Shown piece by piece: positions 10,981-22,436 of a stretch of DNA of 64,000 nucleotides. How positions within the stretch are numbered: the stretch's first letter is position 1; each line of letters opens with the position of its first letter. The DNA is from Siphonodentalium dalli. Its lineage: Eukaryota; Mollusca; Scaphopoda; Gadilida; Siphonodentaliidae. Where the stretch lies: contig CP136064.1 of NCBI GenBank assembly GCA_032622095.1, positions 251,660,484 through 251,724,483 of the forward strand. The letters run 5' to 3'. Below the pieces are notes generated by a model. It saw only the letters and a list, made by a program, of their open reading frames with translations, had not been told where the DNA came from and did no database searches. The position numbers and the translations under genes are program-made.

Positions 10981-11177
10981 ATTATATGACGTATGTGTTC
11001 GCTCTCTGATATGGATGGCACTAATTCGTCAAATTTTATTTTCGGTCAAATTTTATTTTCGGTTGTTCCTTGTACCAAAATGGTTGAATTTGATCGGCGC
11101 TTGCAATTCACAGATAATAGAACGGGCTGTCACCCTGTTTAATTTGTTCATGTCTTCTGCGTACAAATTCTTCGTAT

Positions 11178-12010
11178 ATGGCAGTTCACATGGCAGTTAT
11201 CGGGGTCGTTCGTATGCTTTCACATGGCAGTTATCGGGGTCGTTCGCACGCTTTCACATGGCAGTTATCGGGATCGTTCGTACGCTTTCACATGGCAGTT
11301 ATCGGGGTCGTTCGTATGCTTTCACATGACAGTAACTGTTATCAGGGTCGTTCGTACGCTTTCACATGGCAGTTATCGGGGTCGTTCGTACGCTTTCACA
11401 TGTCAGTTATCGGGGTCGTTCGTACGCGTTCACATGGCAGTTATCGGGGTCGTTCGTACGCTTTCATATGGCAGTTATCGGGGTCGTTCGTACGCTTTCA
11501 CATGGCAGTTATCGGGGTCGTTCGTATGCTTTCACATGACAGTAACTGTTATCGGGGTCGTTCGTAAGCTTTCACATGGCAGTTATCGGGTCGTTCGTAC
11601 GCTTTCACATGACAGTTATCGGGGTCGTTCTCACGTTTTCACATGGCAGTTATCGGGGTCGTTCAGACGCTTTCACATGGCAGTTATCGGCGTCGTTCGT
11701 ACGCTTTCACATGGCAGTTATCGGGGTCGTTCGTACGCTTTCACATGGCAGTTATCGGGGTCGTTCGCACGCTTTCACGTGGCAGTTATCGGGGTCGTTC
11801 GCACGCTTTCACATGACAGTTATCGAGATCGTTCGCACGCTTTCACATGGCAGTTATCGGGGTCGTTCGTATGCTTTCACATGAAAGTAACTGTTATCGG
11901 GGTCGTTCGTACGCTTTCACATGGCAGTTATCGGCGTCGTTCGTACGCTTTCACATGGCAGTTATCGGGGTCGTTCGGACGCGTCCACATGGCAGTTATC
12001 GGGGTCGCGC
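11178..12010. repeat. 35-bp minisatellite, ~23 copies, open in all three + frames
   Basis: A tandem array of a 35-bp monomer, GGCAGTTATCGGGGTCGTTC plus GTACGCTTTCACAT. Three monomers (about 11325, 11535, 11880) carry a 6-base insertion giving CAGTAACTGTT. Because 35 is not a multiple of three and the monomer lacks stops on the + strand, each forward frame stays open and reads the same 35-residue repeat. The 300-residue ORF at 11224-12126 is this effect. I see no promoter, splice site or non-repeat domain that would make it a gene. Confidence 0.93.
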
Positions 12011-12227
12011 GGTGTTTCATTCTATTTCTGCTAGATTGGTCTTCTGTCATTTGGATTTCCTGTTCTCGTTTTCGTTGGACGTTCATTGTATTGCAATTAC
12101 TGAAGCCCGTTCTCATCTTGTCTTGATTTCACATCACCCCATCTGAACTGTCTATTTTCACCCCCCCCCCGCGAAGTCCAAACATCATCTTATCCTAGTA
12201 CCACATTCTCCTCTACAACTACACTGA

Positions 12228-13002
12228 AATGAATTTCTTCTTCGCGATAAGTAAGCTCTTCGGTAGAATTCGGTTTCCGCCAAACCCATTTTGCTTCAAT
12301 TCTATTCGCTCTGCGACAAGAACATTGTGTGATGGTTTGAACTCATGGTCTGCAACAAGATCGTGTGTGTATTTCTTCTCATTTAAATATCTGGCAATGG
12401 CTAGGTTAACGTGCCTTGTTCATACTCGGTTCCGTCAGATTTAGGAATGGCGAGAATAAATGATGATATGTAATTATCAAGTTCCCTGGTGGCAATTCGG
12501 TTACCATTCTCAGGTGTTCTTTGCGGATTAGGCGAAATAATCTGGAGACAGAGTCAGTTTTACGTGCAATATTCACATTTTTCATCTTCTGCTCAAAATC
12601 TTCCATTTTTTTTGTCCGAAACATCACGCGGAAAGTGGGAGCATTCCCATTGACAATAACAGTCCTCTGTGAATGTGAGCTTTCACCCACATTTCTCAGA
12701 GTTTTACTGCCACGCTCACACTGCCCATAGCAATGTTAGTGTCTTGACTTTCAGCATGAATTGGAATGTTAATGTTAGTACCAGTATCAACTGTCATTTG
12801 CATTAATTGGTATGCTAAAAGCAGGAGTAATATTTGCATTCTTTTACATAATTGTCTTGGTCAAATCTATCCAAACCCATATCATCATCACTCACAGCGG
12901 CGATAGTCCCTACACCAGCACTAGGGTTACCACCTGTCAAATTCAGATTAAAGTCATTTGGGCATATAATCCAGTTACCTCAAGCACATTTGGGGAAGCC
13001 AT
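12228..13002 (-). pseudogene. Decayed coding remnant, unknown protein
   Basis: Minus-strand sequence from an ATG at 13000-13002 down to about 12228 reads as protein in successive frames. First MASPNVLEVTGLYAQ, then a Gly/Asn-rich piece, then TVDTGTNINIPIHAE, then a Lys/Arg-rich piece with MFRTKKMEDFEQKM, and finally LAIARYLNEKKYTHDLVAD ending with a stop. The frame changes near 12945, 12820, 12690 and 12430, so about 250 residues are split by at least three or four indels. The VDTG motif recalls retroviral-type aspartic proteases but the surroundings do not fit one clearly. A dead mobile-element or host gene copy is most likely; the family is not recognised. Confidence 0.45.
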
Positions 13003-13079
13003 GTCAATATCAAAATATCTCAGAAACAATTGATCAATGAAAAATTCATCAATTGTTGCATGTATTTCGTTTAAATTTC

Positions 13080-13715
13080 ACTTAACAATTACGATTTTAT
13101 TTTATTTATTTTGGCGCTAGCAAACGAAACATAAACAAATCCAGAACGTAAATGGAACGCGCGTAAAATATATCAGTTGCGCATGCGCGTAACAATTTTA
13201 AGCATCCCGATATACACATTATCAGAATCGAATGCACATACCAGTTAGCGATATTTTTAGATAGAACATATGTCCGTCAGTATACCAGTCTCGTTCTAGT
13301 TTCAGAGTAACATGTTACATAATCGGAAAACCACCCTGTGGATTCCGATGCTCCGGAAAAAAAATCACCAGAAATACCGCATTTAACGATAAAAACCACC
13401 GTCATATGATAAAGATGAAATGATCGATTTTAATTCACATACTATTGAAATATCCTGGACAGATCTTGATACACCATATTTCACACTGGAGTACACTTCA
13501 TATATCGTCGAATTAGTTTCCAGGGCCAGGAACGTACGTCACTAATCAAGTCTGTAACCCAAAGCGGTTTTTAAAACTTGTTTAAAACATATAAAACGTT
13601 TGTGCTACGGGATCACCTGGTACATGAGCTGTGGAAATTCACAATGCAGATTCAGAAATCAGCAACCGTTATAAATACATATTTATAACTGAAAATTATG
13701 CTGAAAATAAATAAC
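13080..13715. other. Non-coding stretch
   Basis: No supported gene. Contains GC-alternating patches such as GCGCATGCGCG near 13180, but no clear boundaries. Confidence 0.4.
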
Positions 13716-13717
13716 GA

Positions 13718-13925
13718 TTTGATGTCTGAGGCAACGGTTTAGAGATTACATTAGTGACGTAGGTTCCTGAATGTCTGAAGCGACGGTTTAGAGATTACAT
13801 TAGTGACGTAGGTTTCTGAATGTGTGAAGTGACGGTTTATAGATTACATTAGTGGCATAGATTCCTGGTCCTGAACGTCTGAAGCGACGGTTTAGTGAGA
13901 TTACTACAGTGACTTAGGTTCCTGT
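13718..13925. repeat. ~49-bp tandem repeat, four units
   Basis: The units contain GCGACGGTTTAGAGATTACA and GTGACGTAGGTTCCTGA. The last unit is the most diverged. Confidence 0.8.
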
Positions 13926-14039
13926 CCCTAGTTTCAGATGGTGATACAACACATGCTTGGAAAAATTGCAAACATAACAATGTCAACATTCGTACATATT
14001 TCCAATTGTTAATGCGCAAAACAATATTCTATAGGTCAC

Positions 14040-14478
14040 AGTGAAGTAATTCGATTGGTAGCGCCCTCCAACGGATTTTGAACCAAGATGCAGGAGAGAA
14101 TTAAACAAATTCTGGGCTCTGGTTGGTTAATAGTAGTTTCAATATTTAAACATATAAAATACATGCAATCACTCCTCTTGAAATTTCAGACTCCAAACAA
14201 AACATTGGCACATTGTAAAGCACGTGGTTCCTAGATTGAATTTTTTTGGTGTGAGGTAAAACATGTCAATATTTTTTTCATGCAATTCTGACTCTAGATT
14301 ATAAATCCCAAATTTAAAGCTATATTCCATGCCTGGCGATATGATTTTTTTCATGCAGAAATTTTGCGCAGATGCTAATCCTGGTGACCATGTACTCATT
14401 TATCACAATTCATGGATAGTCAGGGCTGCAGGCCAGTATATGTTAACACTGAGGCCTATGGGGAAATAAGAACTTCAC
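14040..14478. repeat. Dispersed repeat E, copy 1
   Basis: About 440 bases (GTAATTCGATTGGTAGCGCC onward to GCCTATGGGGAAATAA) are repeated in direct orientation at 15185-15635 with roughly 95 percent similarity by eye. A more distant relative is at 54835-55095. Open frames on the minus strand are shared but contain no recognisable domain. Possibly the 3' part of a retroelement. Confidence 0.75.
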
Positions 14479-15184
14479 TTTAACCTAAAGCACAAAAATT
14501 ATCATTTTTCTCATTTGGGTCCAGTGGTGGGTTTCCTATCAATATTGACCAACAGACAATTCTGGAACTTGTAGCACGTGGCATGTTATACTATTTTAGT
14601 CGGTGGTAATCAATGAGAAGCCAATATTAACCCATCTGGGGCAATTTTTGCTTCCAATTTTCACCTCGAAAATCTCCTTTTTTGTCCGTTATGAGCCATA
14701 TGTGTACCTTTAATGAATGTCATGGTAACTATTCACGCGCTGAACATCGAGGGTCAGTACAAAACTGAAATAAAGGCTTTTCGACGAGCCATAAGAGCAA
14801 ACTACATCGCTATCTGTGGCAGGCCTCTAAAATTTTATATAAAACATGACCAGTGCAGGGTTAAATGGCAGCCAATTGGTCTGCTTGAGGTGGCTTGTCG
14901 TTGGCGACAAAAAAGTGCAATACAGTGGTGTGTTTGAGTGATGTGGCTGTTTCTATGCACATACATATAGGCACAAAATAATTCTGCTGCACTCAAAACT
15001 TCAGTTTTATGCCAAAATTTCGTTTACCTGAACTCAGAATTGGTCAAGTGCGCCCAATTCAAGCTCCAGCGTAGCCATGTTTATCAATATACAATTTATA
15101 CAAGCGAACCAATGCGAAGAGTCCAGGGACCGATTTGTGTCATTTTCAGATGGCATGTCATTGACACAGTTGTCACTTTAGGCT

Positions 15185-15635
15185 ACAGTGATGTAATTCG
15201 ATTGGTAGCGCCCTCCAACGGATTTTGGATCAAGATGCAAGAGAGAATTAAACAAATTCTGGGCTCTGGTTGGTTAATAGTAGTTTCGATATTTAAACAT
15301 ATAAAATACATGCAATCACTCCTCTTGAAATTTCAGACGCTAAACAAAACATTGGCACATTGTAAAGTACGTGGTTCCTAGATTGAATGTTTTTGGTGTG
15401 AGGTAAAAAATGTCAATATTTTTTTCATGCAATTCTGACTCTAGATTATAAATCCCAAATTTAAAGGTATAATCCATGCTTGGCGATATGATTTTTTTCA
15501 TGCAGAAACTTTGCGCAGATGCCAATCCTGGTGATCATGTACTCATTTATCACAATTCATGGATAGTCAGGGCTGCAGGCCGTTATATGTTAACACTGAG
15601 GCCTATGGGAAATAATTACTTCACTGTAACCTATA
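15185..15635. repeat. Dispersed repeat E, copy 2
   Basis: Direct duplicate of 14040-14478, 1.15 kb downstream. The high similarity implies a fairly recent event, either two insertions of the same element or a local duplication. The sequence between the copies (14480-15180) is not part of the duplication and shows no supported gene. Confidence 0.75.
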
Positions 15636-15807
15636 TATTACACGAGAGATGGAATTTGGTTGCTTCAGCTTAGTTCCTTCGGGACTGCTGATAATAATAC
15701 ACGTAATATGCGATTATTCTCTGTTCAAAGAAGACATTGAGAAATTCAAATAGAAGATAGACAAAAGGTCGAGAATGTTGCAGTATATGTACAATATATG
15801 CACGAAC

Positions 15808-16095
15808 TTCCCATAATCATCATCATCATCATAATCATCGCCCTCCTCCTCGTCTTTGTCGTCGACACCATCACCATCGTCTTAATCTTCATCGGCATCG
15901 TCATCGTAACCAGAGTGGTAAAACGAGGCATCATCGTCATCATCATCATCATCATCATCATCATCAACACCATCATCAACAACATCATCAACAACAACAA
16001 CAACAACAATAGCAACAACAATAACAACTACAACAGTAACAACAACATTAGCAACAATAACAACATCAAAATCAACAACAACTACTACTACAAAA
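15808..16095. repeat. (ATC)n / (AAC)n compound microsatellite
   Basis: Trinucleotide runs of ATC/CAT pass into AAC/CAA runs around 15970. Open frames rich in Ile, Asn or Met are microsatellite translations. Confidence 0.92.
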
Positions 16096-16346
16096 AATCA
16101 GCAAACTATGCAATAGTGTTTATCTAAGGATTATCAAGTATAGTCAAACTCGTCATTATGGCAATATTATCATCATCAAAAATTTACAAAATCTAGCATA
16201 CAATGACCTGGCGAATTGAACTACGCTGAATGGCCTGGTAACCATAAAAGTACAATGTACAATTAGGAATTACGGATCTCTTCGCAATTACTAATGCTGT
16301 ATTTATTCTTTGAGCTTTCCTTGTGTCATGGATATGGAACTCGTTG

Positions 16347-16621
16347 TTAGCCCTACAGTGACTGGAGCTTCCTGACAGTTTTAGAAAACCCTGTGCCAAT
16401 GCCTTCTCTAATATATGCGAGTCTCCCATAGGGAGCCTCGTATACATGTATATAATAGACTGCACTGGCCTACTAGGTCAAGGTAAATAACGTTAGGCCA
16501 ATGTATCTCTTATATATGCGAGGCTCCCTATGTGGGATCGAGACTCGATATATAAGAGAATGCATTGACACAGTTTTTTTTCTCGAAAAATGTCATGAAG
16601 TTCCAGTCATGGAGGGGTTAA
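16347..16621. mobile_element. MITE-B, diverged subfamily copy
   Basis: The right end reads CCAGTCATGGAGGGGTTAA; the left end is its degraded inverse (TTAGCCCTACAGTGACTGG). Between them lie two degenerate hairpin modules with TATATATGCGAG-type arms. The target duplication on the left is mutated (TTAG). It ends 63 bases before the candidate exon at 16685. Confidence 0.7.
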
Positions 16622-16684
16622 CCGTGATTTGTCAGGTAATCGTTATCATGCCAATGTTCGATGATTGACCCGTTTCCGTCCTAG

Positions 16685-16814
16685 ACTTTCCGGAATGTCA
16701 AAGATATACCAGCATTGGCCTCAGACAGCTTTCAGTGACCACTGAACAGGAAGTCATTCATACAGAAGGCCGTTTCGTGCAGGACATAGTAATATCTGAT
16801 ATCGACGCCTCAGG
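16685..16814 (+). CDS. Candidate internal exon, product unknown
   Basis: A 130-base segment between a pyrimidine-rich acceptor (cccgtttccgtcctag, AG at 16683-16684) and a GTACGT donor at 16815. The frame starting at 16687 is open throughout and reads FPECQRYTSIGLRQLSVTTE and then QEVIHTEGRFVQDIVISDID. The composition is clearly protein-like and codon use is balanced, in contrast to the surrounding AT-rich DNA. I do not recognise the protein. The partner exons were not found, so intron lengths and gene identity are unknown. Confidence 0.5.
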
Positions 16815-17133
16815 GTACGTTTTCACATTCATTTCCTTTGTAACTCATGTCCTTTGTCACGCATTTCCTTTGGAATAAGTTCTGCTATTTGTATTTATTT
16901 ATATATAGAGTTAGTATTTTTTTAAATTGTTTTATTGTCAAGCGAGAATACGGAGATGTGTATCTATATATATATGCAAACAACGATGCATTGACATAAA
17001 ATATGATATAGAATGATAAATAAAAGTTCATGGGAGAAATATCAGATTGTCGTCATTTGTTTTAGGCCTCTTGAGAATGTAACATTATCTAAAAGAAATC
17101 ACAGGTATTTGGAACAAAAGACCCCTCCAACCT

Positions 17134-17168
17134 AATATATATATATATATATAATATATATATATATT
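17134..17168. repeat. (TA)n microsatellite
   Basis: Short run of TA dinucleotides with one interruption. Confidence 0.9.
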
Positions 17169-17169
17169 T

Positions 17170-18400
17170 CTTTGGGGTGGTGGGGTCTATTGTGACAAAT
17201 ACATGTGAAAGAAATAGGATACGTTCTTCTTTACCATTTGTTTCAATAAGTATTGTGCTTATAAATTGTCTCGTATTGCTTGAAGGGAAATAATAGAAAA
17301 TGACCTCTACCATTATCTTAGTTCAATATGTAGCACGTACATGGGGCTTAGTTTTGTGTTGAAACCATTCCTTTATAAAAGAACATGAAATTGGATTAAA
17401 ACAATTAGGGATGTCGTGATGTTTTGGGGGTAGATAGGTAGACAACAAGCATAGTCTTTATTTTTGTAATTTTAAAATTACATACGTAAAGTAATAGTAA
17501 TGCAGTACTTTTGAAAGTAATGGTAATTTTAATGGTAATGTATTACTTGTCATTTTAAAGGTATTCAATCCGATTCGATGGTCTCCATATCATTAAATTC
17601 CAAAAACAAAAACATTTTTTGAAATGCCGCTTCAGTTATCAGAATCGATTAAGTGCTAAAAAATAATGCTAACAATAGTCAACTATTGTATAAAATTGCC
17701 CAAAACCTGTTATTTATCAACATTTTGTTCAACGAAATTTGACCTGTTCGTCAAATATTTAACACAAAAAAGCCACGTGATTTTAGAGTTATCCATCATC
17801 ATCCGCCATGGCCCGAGGGCGTCTTCTCGTCGACTTTTTACTGGGCCACTAAAAAATTATCGGTGAAGGAAAACAATAGATTTCAATCGACATCTAAGCT
17901 GATCACACTGAGCTTTGATGGGTGGGTTCCTCGACTCGAATCAAATATTTTTTACCCCGGGGCCAAGGAAATAATTATTTGCGAGCGTTAATTCGGATTA
18001 TGCATCTTTAAACGTAATGGTAATTCTAAGGCAGAAAATGGTAAGTAATGGCAGTGTTTATGCTTTTGCAAAGTATTGAACTCACCCCCGGCCTGAGACA
18101 ACTGACATAAACGCAAATCATGCCTTGTAATATAAGTAAGGTAATAGGACCAAACGAAATTAAACGAGTTTTAATTATTCATATTTAATACACCCGAGAC
18201 ATGACCCCACACATAAACAATTCTAGGGATGGTGTGCAGCCTCCCATGGGTCCAACAATGTCACGATGAATGATGCGTAAACTGATATGTCATTTCTGAT
18301 ATAAGAATATAGAGTTAATGAAGCGACCATGTCATGTGTCGGGATATATTTGCTTTAGATGGCGTTTCTCTGTCATTTATTTGAAGCTCCATTTGTGATT
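17170..18400. other. Non-coding stretch
   Basis: AT-rich with no supported exon. It contains the partner of the short repeat at 4800 (about 17905-17965). Confidence 0.4.
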
Positions 18401-18418
18401 TGAATCTAGATCGTGCCA

Positions 18419-18816
18419 TTAACCCTTTACCCAACAAACCGGCCAAAACCGGCCAAATAAAGCTTCAACAGCCTAAAATATCTTCGGTCTGTCTCAATAG
18501 AACCATACAAATATGGATATCATTGGAACCGGCTCCTTGACCACATTGTGATAGTTACAGTTATGCCCTCTGCCAATGCATTCTCTTATATATGCGAGTC
18601 GACCATAGGTCGCCTCGCATATATAAGAGAATGCATTGGCCTAAAAAAAAAAAAAATCACACTTTTTACCATTTTTTCTTACATTATTTAACAATTTTAT
18701 AATTTTTAATGTGTTAAGCCAATGCATTCTCTTATATATGCGAGGCGACCTATGGTCGACTCGCATATATAAGAGAATGCATTGGCACAGGGCCCTTCTG
18801 TTGGGTAAAGGGTTAA
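18419..18816 (+). mobile_element. MITE-B copy 2
   Basis: TTAA at both ends (18419-18422, 18813-18816), CCCTTTACCC/GGGTAAAGGG termini, the AAAGCTTCAACAGCC segment and both hairpin modules. Nearly identical to copies 1 and 4, which suggests recent spread of the subfamily. Confidence 0.9.
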
Positions 18817-18837
18817 CATCTCTACTCCAGCTAGGCT

Positions 18838-19725
18838 CGTGGTGATCACATTCCACTAGTACAAAACTTGGGAAATTTGTTTATGTTCTGACCCTTTCTG
18901 ACAGGGAACTTTATTATAAAATTTAACAAACAAGGCAGGGAATATATTTGTTCGTTAATACTTAATCCCCAATAATCTGCATCACAGTAGGGGGTCCCAA
19001 CTCGAGATTGGATGCCTTTATGTGACTTCAGTGAACCGATATCACAAAAAAACATTGAATTATTTGTCCCGGTGAAATTCAACGATTGTACACTCTTAGA
19101 ACAAATGTGTATAAATACTACACACAATGTGTTACATTTGATGTTAAACAAAATTGTGTAGAAATGACACATGACATATAATTATTAAATGTGTCGGTGG
19201 AATATCATCAATGTTGAATATGATTGAATATGTGAGTGTATCATAGTTATTAGATGAAATGTGTTCTATTGGAGACACAAAACTCGTAAAGGTTACCACA
19301 GAACAAACAATTGGCAGCAGCTTTAAACTTTGTTATACACTATGTTTGTGTAAAAACTGAACAACACATAATTGTGTAGCTCAAAGTTTTAAAGCAGCTG
19401 CCAATTTTTTATTATGGCAGCTTTTACGAGGTTTATGTCTCAAATAGAACATATCTCATCTATTAAATATAATATACTCACATATTCACTCATATTCAAT
19501 GTTGAGAAAATTCCACCGACACATTTATGTCATGTTGCATTTCTACACAATTTTGTTTAAGATCAAATGTAACACATATTGTGTAGTTTTTATACACATT
19601 TGTTCTAAGAGTGTAAGCGTAATCGCCCACAAAGACACTTAAATCATACAATTTCGAGTTGGGACGTTCACCAATACAGTGAAATACATTATTAAGAAAC
19701 ATGTATTAACTAAGAAATATATTAC
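18838..19725 (-). repeat. Dispersed repeat D, interrupted by a palindromic MITE
   Basis: Outside the insertion at 19089-19615, this region aligns by eye with 32580-32890. Shared features are a GGGAACTTTAT segment, a GTTAATA..T..TC stretch, the CGATTG|TAAGCG junction and a terminal ATTATTAA.GAACA.GTATTAACT. It is an older repeat into which the younger MITE inserted. Confidence 0.65.
19089..19615. mobile_element. Palindromic MITE with TA target site (Tc1/mariner-like)
   Basis: Begins TACACTCTTAGAACAAATG and ends CATTTGTTCTAAGAGTGTA. Arms of about 260 bp are complementary along almost the whole length, around a loop near 19350. The paralogous region at 32812-32823 reads CGATTGTAAGCG with no insert, which fixes the insertion site and the TA duplication. 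TA target use points to the Tc1/mariner group. No transposase ORF. Confidence 0.87.
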
Positions 19726-19727
19726 GA

Positions 19728-20230
19728 TGTCGGAGTCAATGATGGAAATATGTAGGTGCACCAAATTATAGTCATCTCCATTATACATGGAATCTAATGG
19801 AATCTTTTGAACCATGGATGGGAGGGGCACCAACATTGTCAACAAACTTTCTTCGCCGATTCTCGCCAATCTTATATTATAGCAATCCATGATAAATAGG
19901 GGATCCAATGGTGTAGATTAAGGCTGTAAAAGTGATGTCGTTTAGTTAGAGCATGGGATGGGAAAGGGCACGGACATTGATACAAAAAAACTTTTGCGCC
20001 GTTTTCCACAAAACTTATATTGATACATGACATAGTAATCTCAACGATGCGAGGATTCCAAGAGTGTGATCAAAATATGCTAATGTGGTGCCATTCGAGT
20101 CATGGATGCGCACCAAAATTCATAAAAACAATGTCACTACTTTCCTCCATTGTTAGATATGGTCATCTCCGTAATACAAGGCATATTGTGGTGTGGTATA
20201 AAGAGCCAAAATTACGAATGTTTTGTCGCC
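19728..20230. repeat. Degenerate ~140-150 bp tandem repeat
   Basis: Three loosely similar units carry ATGGATGGGA..GGCACC.ACATTG, ACAAAACTT or CTTCGCC and CATGA.ATAG blocks. Strongly diverged, no gene. Confidence 0.45.
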
Positions 20231-20232
20231 AA

Positions 20233-20762
20233 TTAAAGATACTGGCGGCGTTGGCGGTCGGTATGCTGTTAAAATATTCACCTCCGTCAAAAACCGCCAT
20301 AAACAGAAAGAATAGTAAAATATAGACATACCTTGTTATTATACAAATAAGAAATATGGCATAAACAGTATGATATTGTCAAATGTTTTTCCTTTGTTAT
20401 GTAAACAAAAGCAAAACACGTTACAGAACCTGGCTTTTGTTTAGATCCGGATATGGTAGACATAAAGAGCGTTATTTGTTACTGTTTTCCTGATATGGAA
20501 ATAATGAAGAGCGTTAATATAATTTGTGTGTGATTAACCAATAGAATTTTGCTGTGTTATGGAAACAGATGCACAACTTCTGTAACACGAGCAGGCTCTT
20601 GTTTACGCGTACACCATCGTACGTCTTGGCGACAATATACTATTTACGCGCTGATTATGTTTGACATATGAACAAAACTATATATATTTTAATATTCCTT
20701 CTGTTGATGACGATTTGAACAAATATGAATATTTCTGCAACGAACGCCGCCCGTGCCTTTAA
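20233..20762 (-). mobile_element. MITE-A copy 3
   Basis: Inverted relative to copy 1, TTAA at 20233-20236 and 20759-20762, colinear over 530 bp. The left TIR has one change (ATACTGGCGGCGTT). Confidence 0.87.
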
Positions 20763-20764
20763 GT

Positions 20765-21710
20765 AATGATTTTCCAATTCGTTCTTAGAGTATTCTTAGC
20801 TGGAATAAATACTTCTGTTGCTCGGGATTCTTCACCCAGTTGTATTTAATTGCGCATTGAATAAGAATATTTCTGAAAACAAAAAATAGATTTAGTTACT
20901 ATAATTTGAATAGACGGTTTTATATTCTGTCCTTCCAAATCTATTTTGTGTACTGCAATCACGCATTTCGCGAACAGTGTTTTCTATATTGTTGCAATCT
21001 TCTTGTCTGTTTTCTCGGGTTCATTAGCAGAGCTTTCGGGCAAGTTTATCAAAAACAACATTTGTTACCATGATATTCATATCGATTTTGTTTCTGTGTA
21101 GAATGATCGCATTCTGTTTTTTAAATTTTCTCTCCTAGTTTCCGTGTCGACCATTTGTTCTGTCAGTATTTTGCTTTGTTTCTCTTCTATATTAATCACC
21201 CCGCGTGGGCCCGGGATAGAATGTGTCCACCGCCACAATATGAGGGGTAAGATTCCCAAATATGGCACCATATTTTCTGTGGGTGCGTCCTATGCACACC
21301 TACCCCATTTTCGAAAAAGAAAATAGACAGAAAATTAAAATTGTCTATTCACAAGCATCAAACCATTTCTGCAGACTTCCAGGGAAGGCATTTTTGTCAA
21401 CCTGCAAATATGATCATACACAAACATACACTGATGTGATCAATTTCGTCCATGTTGAAAGAAGAAATTATCAATGTTGAAGGTCTGGTGGAATTGGTAC
21501 AGTTGACAGGTTAGCTATGGGGAACAGCCATAAAATTCTGATAAAGTTTCTTGGCCTACCAAGAAAATCAGATGGTATAAACACAACCATCTGTTTCTAC
21601 CCCTGCTGTGTATTCTAAAAACGAACGGACAAACCGAAGCATGTAAAGCACTTTTATACCTCATTCCAAATTACGTAGACACAATTTGAAAGATCGAATG
21701 AGCCACATCC
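20765..21710. other. Non-coding stretch
   Basis: No supported exon. The segment near 21655-21715 (TTCCAAATTACGTAGACA ... GAGCCA) has a diverged partner at 26260-26320. Confidence 0.4.
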
Positions 21711-21712
21711 CT

Positions 21713-21845
21713 TTAATGATCTGAGAACTTTTTGTACATACATTGTAGATATCGATCGATCGCGTTTTGAGATTCAGACATTGATGCCATATTAGCCTTT
21801 CCATATGTCTGTTTTTACGGAAGAGATTCATATCAGTAATCTTAA
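21713..21845. repeat. 133-bp flanking duplication, left copy
   Basis: Runs from one TTAA to the next and matches 22304-22436 base for base in length, with about four differences. The MITE-B copy lies exactly between the two copies. Confidence 0.9.
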
Positions 21846-22307
21846 CCCTTTACCCAACAGAACGGCCCTGTGCCAATGCATTCTCTTATATATGCGAGTC
21901 GACCATAGGTCGCCTCGCATATATAAGAGAATGCATTGGCTTAACACATATTAAAAATGATAAAATTGTCAAAGAATGTAGAAAAATATTATAAAAATTG
22001 TTAAAAAATGTAAGAAAACATTATAAAATTGTTAAAGAATGTAAGAAAAAATGGTAAAAAGTGTTAAAAAATGAATTTTGTTTAGGCCAATGCATTCTCT
22101 TATATATGCGAGGCGACCTATGGTCGACTCGCATATATAAGAGAATGCGTTGGCACATGGCATAACTGTAACCATCACAATGTGGTCAATGATCCGGTTC
22201 TAATGATATCCATATTTGTATGGTGTTATTGAGACAGACCGAAGATATTTGAGGCTGTTGAAGCTTTATTTGGGCGTTTTTGGCCGTTTTGTTAGGTAAA
22301 GGGTTAA
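21842..22307 (-). mobile_element. MITE-B copy 3 (inverted)
   Basis: TTAACCCTTTACCCAAC on the left and GGTAAAGGGTTAA on the right. The AAAGCTT-containing end is on the right, so it is inverted relative to copies 1, 2 and 4. The spacer between hairpins is longer because of a tandem AAAATTGTTAAAGAATGTA-type repeat, giving 466 bp in all. Confidence 0.9.
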
Positions 22308-22436
22308 TGATTTGAGAGCGTTTTGTACATACGTTGTAGATATCGATCGATCGCGTTTTGAGATTCAGACATTGATGCCATATTAGCCTTTCCATATGTC
22401 TGTTTTTACGGAAGAGATTCATATCAGTAATCTTAA
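22304..22436. repeat. 133-bp flanking duplication, right copy
   Basis: Starts with the right TTAA of the MITE and ends with another TTAA. Same length as the left copy at 21713-21845. Confidence 0.9.

Noticed and set aside
11224-12126. 300-codon ORF
   Set aside because: Entirely 35-bp minisatellite plus a short read-through; all three frames are equally open.
12720-12800. VDTG motif as evidence for an LTR retrotransposon
   Set aside because: No LTRs, no RT or integrase nearby, and the surrounding residues do not fit a protease clearly.
15746-16127. Poly-Met, poly-Ile and poly-Asn frames
   Set aside because: ATC/AAC trinucleotide microsatellite.
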